From Secundilactobacillus pentosiphilus (GTDB lineage: Bacteria; Bacillota; Bacilli; Lactobacillales; Lactobacillaceae): a DNA stretch of 64,000 bases. How positions within the stretch are numbered: the first letter of the stretch is position 1; each line of letters begins with the position of its first letter. Location of the stretch: positions 1 through 64,000 of the forward strand of contig NZ_BCMI01000007.1 of assembly GCF_002217985.1 (NCBI RefSeq). Direction: 5' to 3'. Position numbers and translations under genes: made by a program. This document shows positions 44,037 to 52,399 of the stretch, piece by piece. The notes below the pieces were generated by a model. The model made no database searches. It had not been told where the DNA came from and saw nothing but the letters and a program-made list of their open reading frames with translations.

Positions 44037-45915
44037 AATAGTACTTCACCTCCTGGAGAGCTGGTTTTGGTGTCCGGTCAGCAAACAAAAGACCGTCGCC
44101 AGAGAATTCATAATCGGAATGACGGTCATCAAAGTCACCGCCATACCGCAGAACCGCCTGCCCTGTCACTTCATCTTTCACTTCGATTGCCTGGTCAATA
44201 AAGTCCCAAATAAAACCGCCTTGATACATTGGATACTTGTCGATCAAGTCATTATAAGAAGACATGCCGCCCAGTGAATTACCCATATCATGCATGAATT
44301 CACAGTCAACAAACGGCTTTTTAGGATCATTGTCCAAGTACTTTTCAATTTCCTTTGGCGGATCGTACATCATACTTTCCATGTCGGAGATCTGGTCTTC
44401 ATATGCCCGGTTGCGGCAGACCCCTTCATAGTGGACCAAGCGGGTATCATCGTGCTCCTTATAAAAGGCATTCATGGCCGCAATATCGTCGCCGGCATAC
44501 GCTTCATTCCCCAGTGACCAGAAGAGGATCGCGGTATGGTTCTTAAAGACTTCGTAGTTGCTGCGAGCCCGGTCGACAACGGCTTCACGCCATTCCGGCA
44601 GCGAACCCGGTACGTTATAGGAAGGCTCAACGGCCCCCATCTTTTGCCAGGTTCCGTGTGATTCCAAGTTATTTTCAGCCATCATGTAAATACCGGCCTC
44701 GTCACACATGTAGTACCATTCGATTCGGTCTGGGTAATGACAGGTTCGGACAGCGTTAATGTTATTTTCTTTAAAGGTCTTTAAATCATGTTTCATGTCC
44801 GCTATGGAAATGACCCGGCCTGACTTAGCGTTCCATTCGTGACGGTTAACCCCGTTCAAAATGATTCGCTTGCCATTGAGCAGCATGATCTTGTTCTTCA
44901 TTTCAACGCGTCTGAAGCCGAACTTATAAGGCACAATTTCAACAACTTGTCCCTGTTCATCCAGCACCGTGACCTTTAGCTGATACAAGTACGGATCAGT
45001 ATGCTGCCACAGACGCACGTTTGCAAACTGTTCATGGTTAATTTCAATTTCATCATTAACGGCCTTGGTTGTCTCAAATAACTGCTCACCACCAGCATCC
45101 GTAATGGCTACTTTCACACTGCCCTTAGCGTTGCTCTGCCGGTTCAATTTTAATTTGAGACTAAAGTCCCCGGTGGTCATGTCATCCGCCAAGTTACCAA
45201 TGATCCGCATATCCTGAACGTGGACTGCCGGCTCACCGACTAACCGAACACTGCGGAAGATCCCCGAAAAGCGGAACATATCCTGGTCTTCAATAAAGGC
45301 TGCCGTGCTGCGTTTGAAGACTTCAACCGCAATCAGGTTTTCGCCGTCTTTTAGATACGGCGTTAAATCAAACTCAGACTGGGAAAAACTGTCTTCAGCA
45401 TAACCAACGAACTGGCCGTTAAGCCACAAATACATGGCCTGTTCAACACCGTCAAACTGGACGACTACCCGCTGTTGCTGACGCAGTGCTGGATCCAGCG
45501 TGAAGGTTCTCAAATACGAACCCACGTAGTTGTCTTCACCGTCGCTGAACATGCCTGCGCCCTTTTGGTCCTTGCCTAAAGCATAGGCTGGCCGCCGGTA
45601 CATCTTACCTTCCCACGGGTAGGTCGTATTAATGTACTTCAATCGCCCATAACCCGCGATTTCAATGTGCTCCGGTACCGTAATGGTATCAAATTCACTA
45701 TGGTCATAATCCGGCGCGTAAAAACCAACCGGCCGCTCGCTAGGCTGTTTAGCAAATTTGAATTGCCACGTCCCGTCAAGCGACTGGGTAAACTGACTCT
45801 GACCAGCGGCTAAATCAGCTTCGCTCTGATAAAAGCGGTGGTCACTATGAGCTGGCAGTTGATTGACCCGAAAAGTCTGCGGGTCATCCAACCAGCTTAA
45901 TTCTGGTTTCATCAT
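44017..45915 (-). CDS. lacL: Beta-galactosidase large subunit (GH2)
   Basis: About 632 residues. N-terminal jelly-roll (about 30-220), immunoglobulin-like domain, then TIM barrel. Acid/base Glu in [11 protein letters not shown] and nucleophile Glu in [14 protein letters not shown]. With LacM it hydrolyses lactose and other beta-galactosides in the cytoplasm. Two adjacent ATG codons (45915, 45912) follow AAGGAGGG; either is possible. No lactose carrier is adjacent, so the LacS-type symporter at 33-35 kb may feed it. A cre site lies 28 bp upstream. Confidence 0.95.
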   Translation of the reverse strand: MMKPELSWLDDPQTFRVNQLPAHSDHRFYQSEADLAAGQSQFTQSLDGTWQFKFAKQPSERPVGFYAPDYDHSEFDTITVPEHIEIAGYGRLKYINTTYPWEGKMYRRPAYALGKDQKGAGMFSDGEDNYVGSYLRTFTLDPALRQQQRVVVQFDGVEQAMYLWLNGQFVGYAEDSFSQSEFDLTPYLKDGENLIAVEVFKRSTAAFIEDQDMFRFSGIFRSVRLVGEPAVHVQDMRIIGNLADDMTTGDFSLKLKLNRQSNAKGSVKVAITDAGGEQLFETTKAVNDEIEINHEQFANVRLWQHTDPYLYQLKVTVLDEQGQVVEIVPYKFGFRRVEMKNKIMLLNGKRIILNGVNRHEWNAKSGRVISIADMKHDLKTFKENNINAVRTCHYPDRIEWYYMCDEAGIYMMAENNLESHGTWQKMGAVEPSYNVPGSLPEWREAVVDRARSNYEVFKNHTAILFWSLGNEAYAGDDIAAMNAFYKEHDDTRLVHYEGVCRNRAYEDQISDMESMMYDPPKEIEKYLDNDPKKPFVDCEFMHDMGNSLGGMSSYNDLIDKYPMYQGGFIWDFIDQAIEVKDEVTGQAVLRYGGDFDDRHSDYEFSGDGLLFADRTPKPALQEVKYYYGKHIN

Positions 45916-45942
45916 GAATCCCTCCTTATGCAAAGGCGTTTT

Positions 45943-45956
45943 ATTAAGCGCTTACA
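45943..45956 (-). promoter_or_regulatory. cre site upstream of lacLM
   Basis: TGTAAGCGCTTAAT on the minus strand fits the cre consensus with one mismatch. It lies in the leader between the likely promoter and lacL, a position that allows roadblock repression by CcpA. Confidence 0.75.
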
Positions 45957-46129
45957 GAACCATGATAAATGATTTTGGGTTCACATAACAGCCTCTTTAA
46001 CTAAAATTTTACTGATACTTTAATTTACTGAAACGTCATTAATCTCTGTTATCCTAATATATACTATGTCGATTGCATGCCTCACTCGTTCTACCAATCA
46101 CCTACCCGAAAATAGCTGGCAAAAGAGAC

Positions 46130-46158
46130 TTACGAATTCCGTCATTAAGACCTATAAT
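46130..46158 (+). promoter_or_regulatory. Promoter of the AEC carrier gene
   Basis: TTACGA (46130-46135), 17 bp, consensus TATAAT (46153-46158). It lies inside the upstream extension of the reading frame and supports the GTG start at 46192. Confidence 0.65.
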
Positions 46159-46191
46159 GAAACTTATCTGTATACGAAGGAAGGAACTGTT

Positions 46192-47115
46192 GTGACGATC
46201 GTAAGGATCATTTTTGGCCAAACTGCCATCATGTTTCTGATCATGCTGGTTGGTTTTCTCTGTTTTCGAGTCGGCTTAGTCGACGAATCTGGCAGTCAGC
46301 AAATTTCTAATATCGTGATTTACATATCGAACCCCGCGTTACTGCTAAATTCATTTATTGGTAATCTGAAAGCATCACAAATGATCGATGGCTTGTACGC
46401 CTTGATCATTTTAACCGTGATGATGCTGGCAACCATCGCTGTTGCCAAACTGATCTTCCGAAAGCCGGAACAAATGCTGATTCGCTTCGCCCTGATTTTT
46501 GCTAACCTAGGCTTCATTGGTCTGCCGCTTTCAAAAGCCGTACTGGGAACGGGCAGTATCTTCTACATGAGCATCTTCGTTGGGGTCTCCAACTTCTCAC
46601 TGTGGACCTATGGGATCTATATGGTCTCCGGCGACCGCCGTACGATTCAGCTCAAACGGCTGGCAGTCAATCCGGCCATCTTAGCCCTGATCTTTGGCCT
46701 GCTGTTTGCTTTAACCGGCGTTAAATTGCCAAGTGTTCTGGGGACCGCCGTTTCCGACTTAGCTGACATGAACTTACCGCTAGTCATGATTGCCATGGGA
46801 TGTTATCTAGCACAGGGCGATGTCCGCAGCGCCCTCAAAAGCAAGGCACTCTACCAAGCAGTCGGTGCCCGCCTGATCATTGCACCGTTGATCGTGCTGG
46901 CCATTTTACAATTTATCCCCAATCAATTCATGATGGTCAAGGAAGTGATTCTGCTAGGGCAGGCAACACCCGTGGCCGCGCTAATGGCCATCTTCAGCAA
47001 TACGTTTCATAAGAATTCGCTTTTCAGCACTACCGTTGTGGGCTTAACCACCCTTTGCTCCTTAGTCACGATCCCACTATTCATGGGACTGGCACAATGG
47101 CTGTGGCATCTCTAA
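46192..47115 (+). CDS. AEC-family (auxin efflux carrier/malate permease-like) transporter
   Basis: 307 residues and about ten hydrophobic helices in two five-helix halves. FALIFANLGFIGLPLSKAVLG and the second-half MNLPLVMIAMGCYLAQ plus GQATPVAALMAIFSN are typical. In lactic acid bacteria relatives carry malate or other dicarboxylates, but many are unassigned. The start is GTG at 46192, seven bases after AAGGAAGGA; the frame is open further upstream but its promoter is inside that part. Divergent from lacLM. Confidence 0.85.
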   Translation: MTIVRIIFGQTAIMFLIMLVGFLCFRVGLVDESGSQQISNIVIYISNPALLLNSFIGNLKASQMIDGLYALIILTVMMLATIAVAKLIFRKPEQMLIRFALIFANLGFIGLPLSKAVLGTGSIFYMSIFVGVSNFSLWTYGIYMVSGDRRTIQLKRLAVNPAILALIFGLLFALTGVKLPSVLGTAVSDLADMNLPLVMIAMGCYLAQGDVRSALKSKALYQAVGARLIIAPLIVLAILQFIPNQFMMVKEVILLGQATPVAALMAIFSNTFHKNSLFSTTVVGLTTLCSLVTIPLFMGLAQWLWHL

Positions 47116-47129
47116 CGGAAACAAGTAAA

Positions 47130-47163
47130 AGCGCTCATTTGACCGAATCGTCAAATGAGCGCT
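47130..47163. terminator. Terminator between convergent genes
   Basis: AGCGCTCATTTGAC/GTCAAATGAGCGCT 14-bp perfect stem followed by ATTTTAAT. Confidence 0.85.
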
Positions 47164-47174
47164 ATTTTAATGTC

Positions 47175-47465
47175 TTATTCGGTGATGAAAACGTACTGTT
47201 CCAAGTCTTCCAACCAATAAGTACGCACTTGTTCTGGGTGGTAGCAAACAATGTCTTGTAAGAAAACGTTGCCGATTAAGGTGTAATAAATCTCTTCAAG
47301 GTCGTTGCAAGTCTCCAGATAACCGATATTTTTACGGTGTCGAAGGCTTTGGCTTGCTTCTCTCCAGCTGTCTGGAAGAGTGGTTAATCCATATTGACGA
47401 GCCAAGTCGCGCCAACTTCTCATTGGTACAACCGGCGCCTTTGTTGCTATTGCACTTTCAGGCAA
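47175..47465 (-). CDS. Small protein of unknown function
   Basis: 96 residues if started at TTG (47465, GAAAGGA ten bases upstream); an internal ATG at 47423 would give 82. It has no transmembrane segment. It is rich in aromatic residues (SWRDLARQYGLTTLPDSWRE; EEIYYTLIGNV; VRTYWLEDLEQYVF). I do not recognise the family. The terminator directly downstream and the coding-like composition support a real gene. Confidence 0.5.
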   Translation of the reverse strand: MPESAIATKAPVVPMRSWRDLARQYGLTTLPDSWREASQSLRHRKNIGYLETCNDLEEIYYTLIGNVFLQDIVCYHPEQVRTYWLEDLEQYVFITE

Positions 47466-47560
47466 ATTAAGTCAGTCCTTTCCAGGAAATAAGGATAACA
47501 CTGATTGAAATCGATAGCGGTTATATTTTAATGAGAATTTTGACTCCCGCTGGTTCCCGT

Positions 47561-48223
47561 TCAATGACTGCCGCGTTTAAGGTACTTACTGCCTTCACTG
47601 CTGGCTAAGCGGCTCAATTCATGGGTCTGAATAAATTGACTCACCCACTGCGGATTGACTTTACTGTAGTTTCGCAGCGCCCAGCCAATGGCCTTTTGAA
47701 TGAAGAACTCAGGTGTCTCAAGGTCGGGTAAAATGGCTGCCGTCAGCATCTGGGTGTCGGTGTTTTCCTTTTCCATCAGCTGTAGGGTGATGGCAACCCG
47801 TCGCATCCAAAAGTTAGGCTGGCCGTTAAACAGATCAAACACCGCGTTCTTATCCGTTGGGTGGAACCGAATATAATCGCCAAAGCCTTTACGCAGCGCA
47901 TCAACCGAATCCCACCAGGCTTTTTGAGTGACTAACGAAGCAAGCTGGCTCACATCATCCAGGGTCATCCGCTTCACGTTGGCCACCATCAAATCAATGG
48001 CAACGTACTGATACTCCCGCTCAGAGCGCTGATAAATGGCTGCTATTCCGGCAAGCAGTTCTGGTAGCGTGACGGTCTTACTTTGACTGATCAGCCCTTT
48101 AGACTGCCGTTTACGTTCAGGTGTTTTAAGGCCGGAAAAGCTAAATTGGTCGCGCATGTAGTGCGCCATGGGTCCACTTAATTTTGAATCACCCACTAAT
48201 TCAAACTGGTCAAAGATCGTCAT
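47561..48223 (-). CDS. DNA alkylation repair protein, AlkD-like HEAT-repeat glycosylase
   Basis: 220 residues, almost wholly helical. MAHYMRDQFSFSGLKTPERKRQSK, WWDSVDALRKGFGDY, WMRRVAITLQL and EFFIQKAIGWALRNYSKVNPQWVSQFI match the AlkD family, which removes alkylated bases from DNA without base flipping. Catalytic-type Asp and Trp residues are in the WWDSVD region. Single gene, moderate ribosome site. Confidence 0.88.
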   Translation of the reverse strand: MTIFDQFELVGDSKLSGPMAHYMRDQFSFSGLKTPERKRQSKGLISQSKTVTLPELLAGIAAIYQRSEREYQYVAIDLMVANVKRMTLDDVSQLASLVTQKAWWDSVDALRKGFGDYIRFHPTDKNAVFDLFNGQPNFWMRRVAITLQLMEKENTDTQMLTAAILPDLETPEFFIQKAIGWALRNYSKVNPQWVSQFIQTHELSRLASSEGSKYLKRGSH

Positions 48224-48442
48224 TACAACACCCCACGAAAAATTTTGTTCATCGAATCTCCTCCAATTTCAGATCAAACACTCTCGTCATCAATCATTGT
48301 ACCAAAGGTCCAGAATCGATTGTAGCATCGTGCCTGTCCCACTTGCTGGTCACCTCTAAAGAAGCTTGCAAGAAGTCTCTAAAACAATTATGATAAACAA
48401 ATGTACATATTTATTATTTTTTAATCTTAAGGGGAAATCCAT

Positions 48443-49129
48443 ATGATCTTATTCGGTGCGTTAGCAAATGGCCTCGCCGTTGCCTTAGGCGGCAGCGTGG
48501 GGTTAATTTTTCAAAAAGGCATCTCAGAACGTGTCAAAACGCTAGTGACCCAGAGTTTAGGTATCTGTGTTGCTTACGTCGGTATTAGCGGCTCACTGAA
48601 GGGAACCAATACCGTTTTCGTGGTGCTTTCCATGGTGATTGGCGCCGTTCTGGGTGAGCTGATTGACTTCGATCGTCAGTTTAAGCGGTTTGGCGACTGG
48701 TTAGGAACCTTATTCGGTACGAACAGTAATAATCATTTTTCAGAGGGCTTTGTCACTGGAACACTGTTCATCTGCGTGGGTGCCATGGCCATTGTCGGTT
48801 CGCTGCAAAGCGGTATGACGGGTAATAATCAAGTCCTGTACACCAAGTCCATGATCGATGGTATTTTTATTCTGATTTTGTCCACAACGCTGGGGTTAGG
48901 CGTGGCCTTTTCGTCCATTTCAGTGGTCCTCTACGAATCAGTTTTAACCTTGCTGGCCAAGTGGGTGGCGCCGTTCTTCACCCACCCAGTGATCAACGAA
49001 ATGACTTGTGTTGGTTCGCTTTTGATCCTGATCATCGGTTTAAACATGCTTAAGCTGACTAAGATTAAAGTGGCAAACCTGCTGTTAGCACCGTTTATAC
49101 CAATCTTGCTATACGCTATTTTTAAATAG
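48443..49129 (+). CDS. DUF554 family membrane protein
   Basis: 228 residues with about six or seven hydrophobic segments. ILFGALANGLAVALGGSVGLIFQKGI and MVIGAVLGELIDFDRQFKRFGDWL fit the DUF554/YdfK-YqgA family, whose role is unknown. Ribosome site AAGGGGAAA. Stands alone; the upstream 48224-48442 gap shows no clear feature. Confidence 0.84.
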   Translation: MILFGALANGLAVALGGSVGLIFQKGISERVKTLVTQSLGICVAYVGISGSLKGTNTVFVVLSMVIGAVLGELIDFDRQFKRFGDWLGTLFGTNSNNHFSEGFVTGTLFICVGAMAIVGSLQSGMTGNNQVLYTKSMIDGIFILILSTTLGLGVAFSSISVVLYESVLTLLAKWVAPFFTHPVINEMTCVGSLLILIIGLNMLKLTKIKVANLLLAPFIPILLYAIFK

Positions 49130-49226
49130 CCCAATCAGGTGAACCGCGGTTACCGGGGCACTTGCGAGTTAAGCCGCGCCTAGTTTTGACACTCATACTA
49201 AAATGTCCCAAATAGGTCTTGTTACT

Positions 49227-49254
49227 TTGAATCGCCCGCCCTCCCGATTATACT
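49227..49254 (+). promoter_or_regulatory. Promoter of the cysteine hydrolase gene
   Basis: TTGAAT (49227-49232), 16 bp, TATACT (49249-49254). A perfect-arm palindrome GGTGAACCGCGGTTACC (49138-49154) lies upstream and could bind a regulator. Confidence 0.6.
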
Positions 49255-49286
49255 GTGCGTAATTAAGAGGAAGGGAATGACTTCAC

Positions 49287-49904
49287 ATGACAAGTTACGC
49301 ACCAAGGGACCCGAAAACGGATCGGCTGTTGACACCAGAAAACAGTGTTTTTGCTATTATTGACTATCAATCCACGCAAATTAATTCAATTGAATCGATG
49401 AACCGCTATCAGTTAGTTAACAACATCGTTGCCACTGCTAAACTGCTGCAAGCTTTCCACGTGCCCGTGATTCTTTCAACGGTAAACGTTGCTAGCGGCC
49501 GTAACCAGGATACGATTGCTCCCCTCAAAGACGTTTTGGGAGACACGCCTTCCTATGACCGGACCGCTATCAATGCCTGGGAGGATCGTGAATTCAACGA
49601 GGCCATCACGGCCACGAACCGTCGTAACATCATCATGGCGGCACTGTGGACTGAAGCCTGTTTAACTTTTCCCGCCCTTGATGCCATGGCTGAAGGCTAC
49701 GAAGTATACCCGGTTGTCGATGCCGTCGGCGGTACCAGTCTGGCTGCCCACGAAGCCGCGTTACGCCGTATCGAACAGGCGGGTGCCCACCCCACCTCCT
49801 TCTCACAGCTGGCGTGTGAACTGCAACGTGATTGGAACCGGACCGAAACTGTGCCGGCTTTCTTAGAAAATATGATTGCCGCGGGTAAGTTTCTAAAGCT
49901 GTAA
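49287..49904 (+). CDS. Isochorismatase-family cysteine hydrolase (YcaC-like)
   Basis: 205 residues. Catalytic triad residues of the family are visible: Asp in FAIIDYQ, a Lys position earlier occupied in the AINAWEDREF neighbourhood is not clear, and Cys in ALWTEACLTFPALDAM. The C-terminal extension (SQLACELQRDWNR) resembles YcaC, an octameric hydrolase of unknown substrate. A missing or displaced Lys would need an alignment. Single gene with own promoter and terminator. Confidence 0.8.
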   Translation: MTSYAPRDPKTDRLLTPENSVFAIIDYQSTQINSIESMNRYQLVNNIVATAKLLQAFHVPVILSTVNVASGRNQDTIAPLKDVLGDTPSYDRTAINAWEDREFNEAITATNRRNIIMAALWTEACLTFPALDAMAEGYEVYPVVDAVGGTSLAAHEAALRRIEQAGAHPTSFSQLACELQRDWNRTETVPAFLENMIAAGKFLKL

Positions 49905-49936
49905 AGATTGCCACGACTCTTTTAACGGCAGAACCA

Positions 49937-49980
49937 CAAATAAGACCTCTTCCGCTACCTAACGGAAAAGGTCTTATTTG
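49937..49980. terminator. Bidirectional terminator
   Basis: CAAATAAGACCT/AGGTCTTATTTG with inner TTCCG/CGGAA. Between convergent genes. Confidence 0.9.
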
Positions 49981-50007
49981 AATAATGATACTTTAAGTTA
50001 ATTCAGC

Positions 50008-51288
50008 TTAGTTTTTTTGAACTGCGTCGCTAATTAATCGTGCTACGTAATCGCCAAACTCGCTGGTACTTAGGACCGTTGTGTCAGCCGTTTTAGCAAA
50101 ATCGACCGTCACGTGGTGCGACTTGATCGCCTGTTCAATGCCGCTGCGGATTAAGGCTGCGACTCCCGACCAACCTAGATAATCAAACATCATGGCACCC
50201 GACAAAATAATGGAAGTCGGGTTCAACTTGTTTTGGCCGGCAAACTGCGGTGCTGTCCCGTGAGTCGCTTCAAAGATGGCGTGCCCGGTTTGATAATTAA
50301 TGTTGCCGCCAGGGGCGATGCCAATACCGCCAACTTGTGCCGCTAAAGCATCCGAAATGTAATCGCCGTTTAAATTCATGGTGGCAACCACTTCAAAATG
50401 CTCAGGGTAAAGTAGGGATTGCTGGAAAAAGTTATCGGTAATGACATCGTTAACGATCAGTTTTCGTTCATCCCGCGCAGTTTGATACGCCTGCTGAGCA
50501 GCTTGCTCTCCCTGGTCGGCCTTAATTTGCTCATAGCGATTCCAGGTAAAGACTCTGTCCCCGTACTCTTCGGCAGCTTCGTAGCCCCACTTTTTAAAAT
50601 TACCCTCGGTTTTTTTCATAATGTTGCCCTTGTGAACCAGGGTCAGGGTGTGGCGGTCGTTTGCCAGGGCGTAGTCAATCGCGGCGTTCACCAGCCGGGT
50701 CGATCCCTGCTTAGAAATCGGCTTAATGGCATACGCGGCGCTATCCGGAAACCGCACTTTGCTTAACTTATCCTGCTTAGCAAGCAGCTTTTCCCACTCT
50801 TTGGCGTCTTCAGTACCAACGTCACTTTCGATACCAGCGTAAATATCTTCCGTATTCTCCCGAAAAACATCGATGTTGACGTTCTCGGGATGAACCACTG
50901 GTGACGGAGTTCCTGGATAATAAGTGACCGGACGAAAGCAGGCATACAGGTCCAGTTTCTGACGTAACGTGACGTTAATTGACCGGTGGCCAACGCCGAT
51001 GGGGGTCGTTAACGGCCCCTTGATCCCAACTAAGTCCTCGCGCAGCGTTGAAAGCGTCTTGTCCGGCAGCCACTGACCCGTTTCCTGATAAGCCTTCTCG
51101 CCCGCTAATAGCGGTAACCACTTGACCTGTTTTTGACCGTCATAGGCTTTCTGAATCGCTGCATCAAACACGGTCTGTGCTGCTTGCCAAATTTCGGGAC
51201 CGATACCGTCCCCCTTAATAAAGGGGATTACCGGATTATTCGGAACTTGAAGCTGACCGTTTTGCATCGTCACTTTTTCTTCAGTCAA
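50008..51288 (-). CDS. icd: Isocitrate dehydrogenase
   Basis: Oxidative decarboxylation of isocitrate to 2-oxoglutarate. 426 residues, Icd type of Bacillus/E. coli. Seen: IPFIKGDGIGPEIW, the substrate Ser/Arg loop, NLNGDYISDALAAQVGG (metal-binding Asp), EATHGTAPQFAGQNKLNPTS (cofactor loop). Start TTG directly follows the citZ stop (TAATTG); the ribosome site AGGAGG lies inside the end of citZ. Third gene of the acnA-citZ-icd operon, which yields 2-oxoglutarate for glutamate. Confidence 0.95.
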   Translation of the reverse strand: MTEEKVTMQNGQLQVPNNPVIPFIKGDGIGPEIWQAAQTVFDAAIQKAYDGQKQVKWLPLLAGEKAYQETGQWLPDKTLSTLREDLVGIKGPLTTPIGVGHRSINVTLRQKLDLYACFRPVTYYPGTPSPVVHPENVNIDVFRENTEDIYAGIESDVGTEDAKEWEKLLAKQDKLSKVRFPDSAAYAIKPISKQGSTRLVNAAIDYALANDRHTLTLVHKGNIMKKTEGNFKKWGYEAAEEYGDRVFTWNRYEQIKADQGEQAAQQAYQTARDERKLIVNDVITDNFFQQSLLYPEHFEVVATMNLNGDYISDALAAQVGGIGIAPGGNINYQTGHAIFEATHGTAPQFAGQNKLNPTSIILSGAMMFDYLGWSGVAALIRSGIEQAIKSHHVTVDFAKTADTTVLSTSEFGDYVARLISDAVQKN

Positions 51289-52383
51289 TTACATTTCCTC
51301 CTTATCAGCACGGTAATGGCGGTTCGTCTGTCCAACGTATTCGGAAGATGGCCGGATCAGACAGCCCTCCGCCTGCTGCTCAGTGATATGTGCCAGCCAG
51401 CCCGCTGTACGGCAAGCCGCAAACATCATTGTAAAGGTCTTTTTATCCAGGCCGAAGCAGTGGTAGATCAGCGCCGTATAGTAATCAACGTTGGGGTGAA
51501 GATGCGTTTTTTCAAACATATAGTCCCTGATCTGCTCCTGCAGAGCGAAGTAGGCATCATTATCCGTTTCGTGAGCAATCTGACGGGCGATTTCTCGCAG
51601 AATTGTTGCCCGCGGATCCCCATTTTTATAGATCCGGTGACCAAAGCCCATAATTTTACGTCCCGTAGCCATCTGGTCGTTCACGTATACCGTCGGCTCC
51701 TGACCGGTTTGACGAATGGTTTCCAGCATTTTAAAGACTTTTTCGTTGGCACCGCCGTGCAGCGGCCCCTTCAAGGCACAAACAGCTGCGGTCAAACACG
51801 AATAGTAATCCGCTTTAGTAGAGGCAACCACTCGTGCGGTGAAGGTCGACGCGTTGAACTCATGATCAGCATGCAGCACCATCACCGTATTAAACATGGC
51901 GACTCGTTCAGCAGTCGGCCGCTTCCCGGAAAACAAGTAAACAAAGTTTTCAACGACCCCCCAATCAGAATTGGCGTGCAGCACCGGCTGATCGTCTCTG
52001 ATTCGAATGATTGCCGCAATCGCGGTCAGCATCTTGCCTAAAATCCGTGGCGGATCATCGCGTTCAACGTCATTAGTAGTCCCCAGAAGAGAAACCGTCG
52101 TTCTCAAAATACTCATGGGATGCTGCGGTTCCTTGGCGATCCGAGTCATCAACCGTATCGTTTCGTCCGGCAGCACCATTTTCGATACCAGCAGCTTTCG
52201 AAACGCCTTTAATTCGTCAGCACTAGGCAAGCGGGTATGCCACAGCAGGAAAACGACTTCTTCGAACGGCGCGTTTTGCAGCTCCTTGATTGGATAGCCT
52301 GCATACGTTAAAACCGCGTTTTGCGTTGAGCTAATTTTAGTCTGATCAACAACAACACCATCTAACCCTTTTGGTAATTTCAT
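51289..52383 (-). CDS. citZ: Citrate synthase
   Basis: Condenses oxaloacetate and acetyl-CoA. 364 residues, the Gram-positive dimeric form. Seen: VLHADHEFNASTFTARVVAST with the catalytic His and the GPLHGGANEKVFKMLE active-site loop; the catalytic Asp region follows near DYYTALIYHCFGL. Start ATG after GAGGTGATC. Between acnA (16 bp) and icd (0 bp). Confidence 0.95.
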   Translation of the reverse strand: MKLPKGLDGVVVDQTKISSTQNAVLTYAGYPIKELQNAPFEEVVFLLWHTRLPSADELKAFRKLLVSKMVLPDETIRLMTRIAKEPQHPMSILRTTVSLLGTTNDVERDDPPRILGKMLTAIAAIIRIRDDQPVLHANSDWGVVENFVYLFSGKRPTAERVAMFNTVMVLHADHEFNASTFTARVVASTKADYYSCLTAAVCALKGPLHGGANEKVFKMLETIRQTGQEPTVYVNDQMATGRKIMGFGHRIYKNGDPRATILREIARQIAHETDNDAYFALQEQIRDYMFEKTHLHPNVDYYTALIYHCFGLDKKTFTMMFAACRTAGWLAHITEQQAEGCLIRPSSEYVGQTNRHYRADKEEM

Positions 52384-52399
52384 GTGATCACCTCTAATA

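Noticed and set aside
46066-46191. N-terminal extension of the AEC carrier from 46066
   Set aside because: It contains the likely promoter (46130-46158), is not hydrophobic like family N-termini, and lacks a ribosome site.
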